A program made the translations under genes and the position numbers. Shown piece after piece: positions 12,534-21,541 of a DNA stretch of 64,000 nucleotides (positions are counted from its first letter, which is position 1; every line of letters starts with the position of its first letter). The stretch spans positions 248,001 through 312,000 of the forward strand of contig NW_026515534.1 of assembly GCF_014898815.1 (NCBI RefSeq). Direction: 5' to 3'. The notes beneath the pieces were generated by a model, which worked only from the letters and a program-made list of their open reading frames with translations, was not told the DNA's origin and ran no database searches. The stretch comes from Panonychus citri. Its lineage: Eukaryota; Arthropoda; Arachnida; Trombidiformes; Tetranychidae.

Positions 12534-13352
12534 TTAATCGTGTTGACTTTTCTTCAATCTCTTGCCAGAACGATATAGAGTCTCATGGTGATCTTCGATT
12601 GGGGAATGAGGTCGATTTTTAATTGTATAGCCTGAGAAGACTAAGAATGCAATCAATGAGAGAGCGGGTGATTGTCTGTACGGGGAAATAATTGTCACAT
12701 CGCGGAGTTTAAATCGAAGACTTTCAATTTCACATCCACGGAATTGGAGAGCTTTGAAAAGAGTAATCAGTCCAGCACCAATGATCTGTTTGGCACAGGC
12801 GAGGAATTGAATTACTTGATCTCGAACGGCTTCAAGGGATTTTCCGAATTTGAGATCTTGGAAAGTTAGACCATGATAACCAGTGTCCATGTATTCAATG
12901 GATTTATACTTGACAAGGGTTTCGTAGACAATATTGGATCTTCCATCCACGATCACGATCCATACTGGATGAGGGGCTAAGACCATTTTTCCAGAGAAAT
13001 CTAGTCGTGGGTTTCGGCAATATGCTGCATGAATCGAATAGACATTCGAAGCATCAGTGTGTTGGGCCAATTGTCTAATCAGGAAAGTAGAATGTCGATC
13101 ATTCAGATCTTCCATTGGTCTTTGGGTTAAGTTCCGGAAATGTTCGGTTGCTTTAATTCTACGGTTGATTCGATAGAATTTTCTTGGGTTGGTCTGGATT
13201 GGTGGAAAAGCATTTTGAGAATTTCCACAGTTCTCTGAGCGAGTACGAAACCATTTCGAAATATCATTTCGGACTTTTCTTGATCTTCGGGCTTTAGTCG
13301 AGTAACGGGTTGACGACGGTGAATGGATGAATCGGCTCGTTTGTATCAGGAG
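12534..13352 (-). CDS. REXO/ISG20-like exonuclease-fold segment behind an in-frame UAG
   Basis: 272 codons directly continue the pol frame after the UAG at 13355-13353. No other stop intervenes until 12534. The first ~79 codons are basic and precede a Met (13115). From there the order of secondary-structure-like blocks matches the RNase-T/REXO exonuclease family: a strand ending IVDGRSNIVYETLVK, a 'G-L-T-x-x-D-L' turn, a 'V..QVIQFLA...IIGAGL' block, and a C-terminal HSPIED block equal to the family's H-x4-D motif. The first acidic pair of the family (D-x-E) reads H-A-A here, and the usual GH....D reads GAGLITL. Only the last His and Asp remain, so catalysis is unlikely. It may be expressed by stop-codon readthrough as a C-terminal extension of pol, or from a separate start. 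The family call is from motif order only. Confidence 0.55.
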   Translation of the reverse strand, partial: LLIQTSRFIHSPSSTRYSTKARRSRKVRNDISKWFRTRSENCGNSQNAFPPIQTNPRKFYRINRRIKATEHFRNLTQRPMEDLNDRHSTFLIRQLAQHTDASNVYSIHAAYCRNPRLDFSGKMVLAPHPVWIVIVDGRSNIVYETLVKYKSIEYMDTGYHGLTFQDLKFGKSLEAVRDQVIQFLACAKQIIGAGLITLFKALQFRGCEIESLRFKLRDVTIISPYRQSPALSLIAFLVFSGYTIKNRPHSPIEDHHETLYRSGKRLKKSQHD

Positions 13353-16300
13353 CTAGTTGTGGGAAGGAACAAGTTCGGCCATAATCATATCGACCTTCTG
13401 AGATAAACCACTCATCAGAATCTCTAATGAGATAATGAGGAGATGACCGAATGGGTAGGTTCGGGTGGTTCGAGGTCGAGAGGGAGCGGGTTCATATTTA
13501 TGAACTGGAGGAAAACCTATTTCGCGTAGAAACTCTTCTTCTTCGGCTAACGGTAAAGTGGGATCTCTTGCTTTGTGGAAGGTAGTCCAAAAGCCTAATT
13601 TTAAATTAGTCTGAGACCTAATGCTAGTTGGGGTAAGGAATTCATCATTTGGATTATCCTCACGAAGTTGAAGAAGACAAGCGAATAGTTCGAACTTGTA
13701 ATTCCATTCTGATTCATGGGAAGTGTAAGTAAGTTGGGGCTTAGGAGCGACTTTAATATGTGAAGGGATGAAATTCATGAGCCTTTTGGGTGCAATTGAG
13801 GTTAAAACTTTTAATGAGTTACCTGATTTAAAAATTTCAATTGATTCTAAATCAACTTCTTCTCGGAATAATCCGAGTCTGCAAACTCGTTCATGTTTTT
13901 CTAAGAGATTAGAACTGAACTGTTTAAGACACAAGGTGTATCTACAGGTAAATTTGGCGGAGCGATAAGCTATGTAATTCTTTGAATAAGAAATTTTTCC
14001 AAAACTTGGATAATCATCAAGTTCGGCGAAAGTTTTAATGCAATAGGGAAAAAGGCAAATGAATTTGTTGCATTGCAACATCGGGGTTAGTTGCAAAATT
14101 TTGATTAATTGTTGAGTAAAATTCACACAATTAGTACAATACCAATGAGAACATGTATTGCATTCGACGGGGTTAATGGCGATTTGTTCACAAAAGTAAC
14201 ATCGAATCTGATCAATGAACTTTTCTAAGTCAGGGTGGTAAACTGAAGCTTTTGCAATTCCTTTAGGAATTTTCGGTAAAGGGATACTAAAGATTGAACT
14301 ATCTTGATAGAGATTGAGGTAAATTTTTTCTCGAATCATCTTTTCGAACTGAGCATAAATTGTTTTAAATCCATCGGATTTAATCCTGACTAACTGTTGA
14401 ACACTTTTAAATTTTTCGACTGAACAATATTCAGGTAATTCGGCTGGAAGAGGAGCTGGAATTTCATTGCTGAAATTCTGAGGGTATTCCCCAGGTTTAG
14501 GGTATTGTTCGGGGAAGTGAGTTGGTTTTTGTATTTCAGAGTCGGTAAATGATACAGCCTTACCTTGAACCTTTTCTTTCGGGTCCATTTTGGTTTGTTT
14601 TGGTGGAGGTTGATTGTCCACGGCCATCGATTCAATCGAAGGAGATCGTTTTAGCGATGGGGCTGGATGAGTTTCAGAATCAAACTGAACTGGTTTCAAT
14701 GAACAGAAAGAGTTGATGATTGTTTTTGGGGTTTCACTATCACTTAGGTCAGAGTCAATTGTTAGAATTGGTCGAGTTGGTTGTTTTGCTGTTGCAACTG
14801 GTCTTCTTGGAAAGAAAATCACTGAAGTTTCAGAATCTGAATCTTCAAAAATTGGATCACCACTTTGGTTGAGGCGAACTTGGGGATTAAGGTGAACAGG
14901 AACACGTTGACCAACAGGATTATCACTAAGTGATTGTGACGGTGAACTTGGGTTTTTATTCATTTTTGATGATGAGTCAATTAAAGGTGAACAATTAATG
15001 ATGATTAACTGATTTAGCTTAATTAAGCTGATGAAGCGAGTAAACGCTTGATGATTAACTGTGATGATTAAGGTGGGGCACTTGTGATTAAAAGCACAAT
15101 TACAATTTAAATTGCAATTTTGGTTAACTAACTGATAAACTGAATTAAAATTCTGATAGGAATTAAGGTGAAAAGTTACTGAACTTTGGTGGAGAGAAAG
15201 AAATTCTAATAAGAATAATTGGAAAAGGTTGATTAAAATCTTAACTGTTAAGATCAGAAGGTGATAAGAAATTAAACTGAAAAAGTTAATGTTGTCGAGA
15301 AGTGACCGAAGAGTTGACTGTGGGAAAAAGGTGTTGAACAAAGGAGAAGATAAGTTGACGGTTAAAATTTTTCCGGGTCGAAAATTATAATTATTATAAT
15401 TAGTGTTAGTGTCATCGGGTAAAAAAGCGGAAGATTGCATTAGCAATGGAGTCTTATGGTTTTGGTTTTTCGGGTTAATCTGGTTAATCTGGTTACCATA
15501 GGAATAATCACAATTAGGAAAATTAAAGTTTTTGCATCTTTCGAACTTAATTGAAAAATCATGATAGTGATTAGAATTAATTAATTTCATGTGTTCATCG
15601 TCTTTATCATCTGTTAGTTGAAAAACTGGAAATAATGTGTAGAGATGTTGTTGTCGTTGTTGTCTTAATTGTTGTCGAGTGAGAGGTTTATCTTGATTGT
15701 TAACAATTAAATTAGTTTGTTTAATTATTGATTGGTCGGATGTTTGATATTTCCTTTTTGATTTTTGATTGTTGAGATTTTGTTGATTTGTTGGGTTGAT
15801 TGTTTGATTGATTGTTGTTAAATCATCAATTGAATTGTTGAGATTAGTTAAGTTTTGATTATGTTTAGAGGCCAATTCTTTTTCATTGTTAGGGATAACT
15901 TTAAGAAAATCATTTAAAGTTTTTCTTGTGATTACTAAATCATTTGGGTTGTCATGGTTACGATTTTGATCAATATCATTATAATGATCAATTGGAGATA
16001 ATCTAAGATCTTGATTAATTCGAGCGCGAAATGATTCTATTGTGGTTTCATTGTTAAGATTTTCAGAGTTAATTAACTCTAGAGTTCTAAGTTGACTATC
16101 AGCTTTTTCGTTAATCTCAGGAGAATTGAAATTTTCTAACTCTAAGTAGGTATCAGGATTAAAATAATTATCTCTAAGAGATTGTAAGTTTGAGGTTATT
16201 TCACCTTTAAACTTACAGGTATTTCTAACATTAGCAGTAAAGAGACCTAAATCTTCAGTGTCTAATAACAATAATGCACCATTTTTTAAACCACAAACTA

Positions 16301-19300
16301 AGTGAGGTCCATGCCACTTATTTCTGAACTTTTTGGGTTTATCGGTTTCAATAGATTCATTTTTCACTAAAATAAAATCACCAATTCGGTAAGGAGATTG
16401 AGGATAAAGTTGTTTTGTGCGATTTATCTGATAGAGTTGTTGAGCATTCAAGCGAGCATAAGCCAATTTTCGAGCTTGGATTATATTCACAGGGGAGTTA
16501 TGGATGATTGACAGGAAATTATCAAGGGGTTTATTTGGCTCACGACCAAATACTAAGTAATAGGGAGAGAATCGAGTAATCTTATGGATTGATGAGTTAA
16601 TCGCATAGAGACTCGCAGCGAGTGCAGCTTCTAAATTTTTCGTACCATTCTCGCACACATAAGTACGTAGCCTTTCAGCAATCGTGCGGTTGCATCGCTC
16701 TACAATACCTTGGGATTGAGGATGATAAGGGGTCGAAACATCATGAATGATAGCATTATCTTTCAGATATTTAGAAACTTTCTCAGAAAGAAAATTAGTT
16801 CCTTGATCTGTCTGGATGTATTTAGGGTAACCATATTGATTAAAGAATGGGGAGAGAAAATTAATTACTGTATCTGCTGTTTGATTGTTGGTTAATTTGG
16901 CATAAACAAATCTTGACAAAACATCAACGATTACGATAATGTATTTCTTACTATTGTTAATAGTAATGGGTCCTTGGACGTCGAGTTCGAATCTTTCGAA
17001 AATCTCTTTAGGGATTGGTTTAGCAGCGGGGTCAACATAAATGACATTTGAGGGCTTTGCGAGATTGCAAGTTAAACAGTTATCACAAAGTTTCTTGACT
17101 TCATCGTATAAATATCGAGACCAGAATCGTCTAGCGATATTAAGGTAGGTCTTTTCAGTTGCAAAATGACCACCAAGGGTTGATGAATGTTCGTGTTGGA
17201 AGATTTCTGCTAAGATAACGGGATCGATAACCAATCTTGATCCAAATGGAGTTCGAGTATCTTTTCGATACAAGAGACCATCTTTGAGGTGATAGCGTTT
17301 TGAAGCTATGGAATTGGGATTATCCAATTGAGAAATTATTTCTTGAATAGTTGAATCACCTTGTTGTCGAAGTCGAACTTTTTCCTTCCATAGGGAAAAT
17401 TCTGCAGGGTTAGATTTTGAATCTTGATTCAATTGAATTGATTCAGTTGCAGTTGAGTAAATGATAGCGGGAGGTTCTTTTAATTGTTCTAATGAAAAGA
17501 AAGGGAAGTTGAACGAAATGTTAATCAAGTTTAGACCAATATCATAATATTGATAATCTTCAGGATCGACTGTATATTCTGCTAGGAATATCTTATCCAG
17601 AAATTCTTCTTCCGGGTCGATGATTTTTCTGTGGTCCCACTCGGATTGATACCGAGAAAAACAATCGGGAGGGTGCGTTGAACCTTTACGATAAATGACC
17701 TTAAAATTGAAGGCGGACAACATTATTGACCAGCGTTGAAGTCGCGAATTTTTAAAGTTAATTTTGGTTAGTTGACAGAGCGCGTGATGATCTGTTTCGA
17801 TCAGGAAATGATCGTTATCGAGGTAATGAGTGTATTTGTAAACACCTACAAGGATTGCAAGTAATTCCTTTTCTGAAACTGAATAGTGGAGTTGGTGTTT
17901 AAGTAATTTCTGAGAGAAAAAACTTATCGGAAGCCAATCTTTTATCTCGTCGATTGGAGTTTCAGGGTTGTAATTTTCTGACTTATCGTCTTCTTGAAGA
18001 AGAATACCACCAACGGCAACATCGGAAGCGTCGACAGCAATTTTTCTTCGTAGCTTGGGATTGTAATGAACCAAGAGAGTTTTTGTTAAAAGAGCATCTT
18101 TAAGCGCGTCAAGTGCGGCTTTATCGGCACTGAGGATTTTGAATTTTCTTTCCTTTGAAATCAAACGATAAAGTGGAGCAGCGATTGTGCTGTAATTTTT
18201 TATGTAGCGACTAAAGTAATTGTAGCATCCAAGTATTGACTGAAGTTCGCGAACAGTACGAGGATATGGTAAGTTAACTAGGGCTGATACCTTTTTCGGA
18301 TCAGGGCGGATTCCATCACCAGAGACTAAATGTCCTAGGAGTAGAATTTCAGTAGCACCAAAAGTACATTTTTCAGGTTTTACCTTTAAGTTGAATTTTC
18401 GTAGACGATCACAAACTTTTGTTGTGTTGATGATGAGATCTGTGAAATCTTTACCGACAACGGGAATATCATCGAAATAACCAATACAGTTGACGTATTG
18501 TAATCCATCAAGAACTTTATTCATAAATCTTTGAAAGATAAATGGAGCACCAGAGAGACCCATGGGAAGCCTCTTATATTGATATTTGCCATCCGGTGTT
18601 ACGAAGACAGTTTTCTCGCGTTCGGAAACAGGGAGTTCTATCTGATGATAGCCTTGAGCGAGGTCGAAAAGATTGAAGTAACGGCCATTACGAACGACTT
18701 CTAAACAATCATCAATGCGGGGCATTGGATGTTGAGGAACTTTGGTCAAACGATTTAATAATCGATAGTCGATAACCATTCTAGGCGAACCTTGAGAACG
18801 AGGAACCAATAACGAAGGAGAACCACCAGGAGCATCGGAGGGTTCAATTAGATCATTGTCCAACATTTCTTTAATGATTGTTTTAAATTCTTCACGACGT
18901 TTGATTGGACAACTATACGGCTTTTGATAAGGTACAGTTTGATTATCCAAATCAATATGAACTGGGCAAATTGAAGATGATACAGTTCCTAAATCATTTT
19001 TATGTTTGGAAAAGATATCTTGATAGAGATCGAAAAGATCTAATAATTGTTGTTCTTGTTCTTGATTTAAATCAGGATTAATTCGTGATTTGATTTTTTC
19101 CATAAGAGGGGTAATTTTGTGTTCATGATATTCTTTTTCAGTTAGAATATCGAGTTTAGCGATTATTGATTGAGGGAATTCTTTAAATTTAGCAGAATTA
19201 GTTGGCACGGAAATTAAGCTTTTAGTATGAGCGAGTTTGTTAGTGGAATTATTGATTGAGGAATCTAAGATGTAATCTGAGGAAGCATTGCCTGTGACTT

Positions 19301-19424
19301 TAATTGTCGATTCAATAATATGGTTAGTTTCAGCGGGGGTACAGAATCTAAAATAGAAATTCTGATTGGTTACTTCAGGAAGTTGGGTTTCTTTACTAAT
19401 GATCTTAAATTGATCACCATCAGT
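13353..19424 (-). CDS. pol: Element 1 Pol: RT, RNase H, integrase, long linker, RING-like and TRAF-like zinc fingers
   Basis: The frame opens at 19424 and is uninterrupted to the UAG at 13355-13353. Numbering from 19208, reverse transcriptase spans about 100-290, with LPMGLSGAPF and the catalytic YFDD at 244-247. RNase H begins at about 390 (VDAS). Integrase has an H-H-C-C zinc site at about 674-714 and a catalytic D743, D801, E837 triad with 35 residues between the last two; a GPY/F-like segment lies at about 967. Then follow about 600 residues of Asn- and Ser-rich linker with one hydrophobic stretch. A RING-like finger at about 1668-1692 has spacing C-x2-C-x12-C-x-H-x2-C-x2-C. A later C-x4-C-x11-H-x3-C resembles TRAF/SIAH fingers. 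Gypsy pols normally end soon after integrase, so the 950-residue extension is exceptional. The protease lies in the gag frame, which overlaps by 55 bases in the -1 relation. Confidence 0.9.
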   Translation of the reverse strand, partial: TDGDQFKIISKETQLPEVTNQNFYFRFCTPAETNHIIESTIKVTGNASSDYILDSSINNSTNKLAHTKSLISVPTNSAKFKEFPQSIIAKLDILTEKEYHEHKITPLMEKIKSRINPDLNQEQEQQLLDLFDLYQDIFSKHKNDLGTVSSSICPVHIDLDNQTVPYQKPYSCPIKRREEFKTIIKEMLDNDLIEPSDAPGGSPSLLVPRSQGSPRMVIDYRLLNRLTKVPQHPMPRIDDCLEVVRNGRYFNLFDLAQGYHQIELPVSEREKTVFVTPDGKYQYKRLPMGLSGAPFIFQRFMNKVLDGLQYVNCIGYFDDIPVVGKDFTDLIINTTKVCDRLRKFNLKVKPEKCTFGATEILLLGHLVSGDGIRPDPKKVSALVNLPYPRTVRELQSILGCYNYFSRYIKNYSTIAAPLYRLISKERKFKILSADKAALDALKDALLTKTLLVHYNPKLRRKIAVDASDVAVGGILLQEDDKSENYNPETPIDEIKDWLPISFFSQKLLKHQLHYSVSEKELLAILVGVYKYTHYLDNDHFLIETDHHALCQLTKINFKNSRLQRWSIMLSAFNFKVIYRKGSTHPPDCFSRYQSEWDHRKIIDPEEEFLDKIFLAEYTVDPEDYQYYDIGLNLINISFNFPFFSLEQLKEPPAIIYSTATESIQLNQDSKSNPAEFSLWKEKVRLRQQGDSTIQEIISQLDNPNSIASKRYHLKDGLLYRKDTRTPFGSRLVIDPVILAEIFQHEHSSTLGGHFATEKTYLNIARRFWSRYLYDEVKKLCDNCLTCNLAKPSNVIYVDPAAKPIPKEIFERFELDVQGPITINNSKKYIIVIVDVLSRFVYAKLTNNQTADTVINFLSPFFNQYGYPKYIQTDQGTNFLSEKVSKYLKDNAIIHDVSTPYHPQSQGIVERCNRTIAERLRTYVCENGTKNLEAALAASLYAINSSIHKITRFSPYYLVFGREPNKPLDNFLSIIHNSPVNIIQARKLAYARLNAQQLYQINRTKQLYPQSPYRIGDFILVKNESIETDKPKKFRNKWHGPHLVCGLKNGALLLLDTEDLGLFTANVRNTCKFKGEITSNLQSLRDNYFNPDTYLELENFNSPEINEKADSQLRTLELINSENLNNETTIESFRARINQDLRLSPIDHYNDIDQNRNHDNPNDLVITRKTLNDFLKVIPNNEKELASKHNQNLTNLNNSIDDLTTINQTINPTNQQNLNNQKSKRKYQTSDQSIIKQTNLIVNNQDKPLTRQQLRQQRQQHLYTLFPVFQLTDDKDDEHMKLINSNHYHDFSIKFERCKNFNFPNCDYSYGNQINQINPKNQNHKTPLLMQSSAFLPDDTNTNYNNYNFRPGKILTVNLSSPLFNTFFPQSTLRSLLDNINFFSLISYHLLILTVKILINLFQLFLLEFLSLHQSSVTFHLNSYQNFNSVYQLVNQNCNLNCNCAFNHKCPTLIITVNHQAFTRFISLIKLNQLIIINCSPLIDSSSKMNKNPSSPSQSLSDNPVGQRVPVHLNPQVRLNQSGDPIFEDSDSETSVIFFPRRPVATAKQPTRPILTIDSDLSDSETPKTIINSFCSLKPVQFDSETHPAPSLKRSPSIESMAVDNQPPPKQTKMDPKEKVQGKAVSFTDSEIQKPTHFPEQYPKPGEYPQNFSNEIPAPLPAELPEYCSVEKFKSVQQLVRIKSDGFKTIYAQFEKMIREKIYLNLYQDSSIFSIPLPKIPKGIAKASVYHPDLEKFIDQIRCYFCEQIAINPVECNTCSHWYCTNCVNFTQQLIKILQLTPMLQCNKFICLFPYCIKTFAELDDYPSFGKISYSKNYIAYRSAKFTCRYTLCLKQFSSNLLEKHERVCRLGLFREEVDLESIEIFKSGNSLKVLTSIAPKRLMNFIPSHIKVAPKPQLTYTSHESEWNYKFELFACLLQLREDNPNDEFLTPTSIRSQTNLKLGFWTTFHKARDPTLPLAEEEEFLREIGFPPVHKYEPAPSRPRTTRTYPFGHLLIISLEILMSGLSQKVDMIMAELVPSHN

Positions 19425-21444
19425 TCAAATCTCATGAAGAAAAGATGCATAAATGCATTTCCAAAAGCAAAACTGGGTAAAGTTTTACAAACTTGAATTT
19501 TGATGATTCTTGATTCGTCCATGTCAGCGTGTTTGACGATTGCATAGGCGAAACCAGCAGCATCAACAAGAGAATTTGAGCAAATCCCTTTGAGATATCG
19601 ACCAATTGGAACACAATGAACATTGAGTTCCTGCGCCAAGTTATAATCGATTGCACAAGCGGAAGCACCAGTGTCGAGTAAAACTTTACCTTCTTTGAAA
19701 AGTTCTTTCGAGGGTTGACAAAGTTTCATATTAACTTGAGGCATATGTTCGATAGCGAAATTTCCAAGTTTTGTTATTTGAGGAGCATCTTTGGTAGTTG
19801 CGAAACTAACGGATCCATCACGAAGAGCACATTGAGCCGGTTCTCGTAACAATGGATTTGTCTCAGGGACTGAGGTGAAGTTCTGAATTTGTTGAGGAAC
19901 TTGTTGTGGAAGTTGTTGATTAAGTTGTTGAGGAACTTGTTGATTCAACATTTCGGTAAAATTAGCAGGCAAAATAGCGGGAATATTATTCGGACGTTCG
20001 TTGGGTGAACTTTGTTGATTTTGATTTTGATTTTGTAATCGATGAGCAGTTTTACACTCATTGGTGTTGTGAGTTTTCGACTTATGGAAAGAACACCATT
20101 TTGATTTAATCTGTTGTTGATTATTGTTACGGTAATTTTGTTGAGGATTGTAATTATTGTTGTTACTATTATTACGGTTGTTGTTGTTGGATGAAGATGT
20201 GGATGTAGACTGACCATTGAAATTGGCACTTTTGAAAAGCTTATTATTCGGCTTGTTGTCGCTTTTATTAGCGTTGTTGTTGTCCCGTTTTGGACGATTG
20301 TCTTTTTGTTTTGCGACTTGATTGTCGAAATGTTTTCTCGTAAGAAAATTGAAGATCTTGGTTCGATCATCATTAATACCTAAAGTATATATATCATCGC
20401 GGATATACTTTGGTATGTGTTGAAGCACAAGAGAAAGAAAAACTCGATCATTAACATTACCTAATGATTTGTTCACTAATCGTTTCATATCTGAAAAGAA
20501 TTTTTCAGGATGTTCTTCAGGATTGAATCTGCATTGTTGAAGTTCAAACTCAGCGGAGTATTGACTTTCAGGGGTTCGAAGTTTTTCGAATAAAGCGGAT
20601 ACATAAGAAGAATAATCATCGATTGATTCCAAATCAGTTGCTGATGACTTAATTTCATAAGCCATAGCTTTCTGAAGCAAACGGAGACGAGTCGGATCGT
20701 CGACATTTTCTTTAATAATCGATCTCGAGTTTTGTAAGCCATGAAAATTGATCTTCACCACGGGTGAATTCAGGAACATGGGGATCTTGTTTCAACTGTT
20801 TGAATATTTCTAAAGATTAGTAGCATTCAAAATTTCATTCAGGGTTGAATGGGATGTTGATTGTGAAGTTGAGACTGGAATTGGGTCAACTATATTTAAA
20901 ATTGTTTTGATCTTTTGATAGATCCAAGAGATAACGGAATTTCTGACAATTCGTTATTTGTTAGGCCAAAGATTATTGATTCATCAGAACCAATGGTTTG
21001 GATGAAAGTTTGTATCTCACCTCGTTAATATCTTGATTACGGAATTCCAGAATCCAATCAGGATGGATTGATCCTTGATGTCACCAAATGTAAGATTAAG
21101 AACTTCTTCAGAAGTCAAATTTTCACCGAGCAACAGGAGATTAGTTTTAACCACTTCGGTTAATTTCTTCTGAGCCAGGGAACGTATTGGAATGGAAACA
21201 TGCCATTGTTCAAATAGAAAATTTGTTTCATCGAAGTTAATATCTTTAAGATTTTTCATTAACACTAATAGCATTACGAGTAGATCTCTGAGGAAGGTGT
21301 GGAGTAGCTGGTGGGTGTTGAGATGAAGATTGAAGTTGTTGTGGAAGTACCGGTGTGGCATTGATGAGGTATCATCGGAAACTGAAGTGACTGTGGTGGA
21401 TTACGAGGTCTACCAAGTCGTTTAGGTAATTTTTTAGGAGCCAT
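19370..21444 (-). pseudogene. gag: Element 1 Gag with protease, N-terminal third frame-broken
   Basis: A plausible start is the ATG at 21444, where a basic MAPKKL... opening follows the primer-binding site. The frame closes at 21274. Gln/Pro-rich coding continues in a second frame near 21370-21260, and helix-like capsid sequence similar to element 2 (KLTEVVKTN...) continues in the frame 21361-21017. The main frame, 20779-19370, holds the rest of capsid, an Asn-rich stretch, a zinc knuckle at 20095-20054 and the retropepsin core LLDTGAS near 19680. The knuckle is C-x2-H-x4-H-x4-C, with His in place of the second Cys. Protease sits at the C-terminal end of this frame, and RT begins in another frame. 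Several small indels therefore separate this copy from a functional Gag, unless they are assembly errors. Confidence 0.75.
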
Positions 21445-21520
21445 TTCGATTAGCACGTGAAGCACAGGTGAGAAACACAAGGAAATCTTGGGTAGTATGA
21501 GCTATGGGATGAATTGACTA

Positions 21521-21537
21521 TCCTGCCTGGGTCGCCA
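21521..21537 (-). promoter_or_regulatory. Primer-binding site of element 1
   Basis: The minus strand reads TGGCGACCCAGGCAGGA, starting four bases inside the 5' LTR. It would pair with a tRNA 3' end whose acceptor strand is CTGGGTC, discriminator G. From memory this fits a tRNA-Arg, but no tRNA gene is in the window to confirm it. Element 2 has the same 17 bases. Confidence 0.85.
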
Positions 21538-21541
21538 ATAT

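Noticed and set aside
15160..15330. Hydrophobic stretch in the element 1 Pol linker as a possible envelope remnant
   Set aside because: It is in frame with Pol, without signal peptide, cleavage site, glycosylated ectodomain or separate start, and element 2 has only a weakly hydrophobic counterpart.
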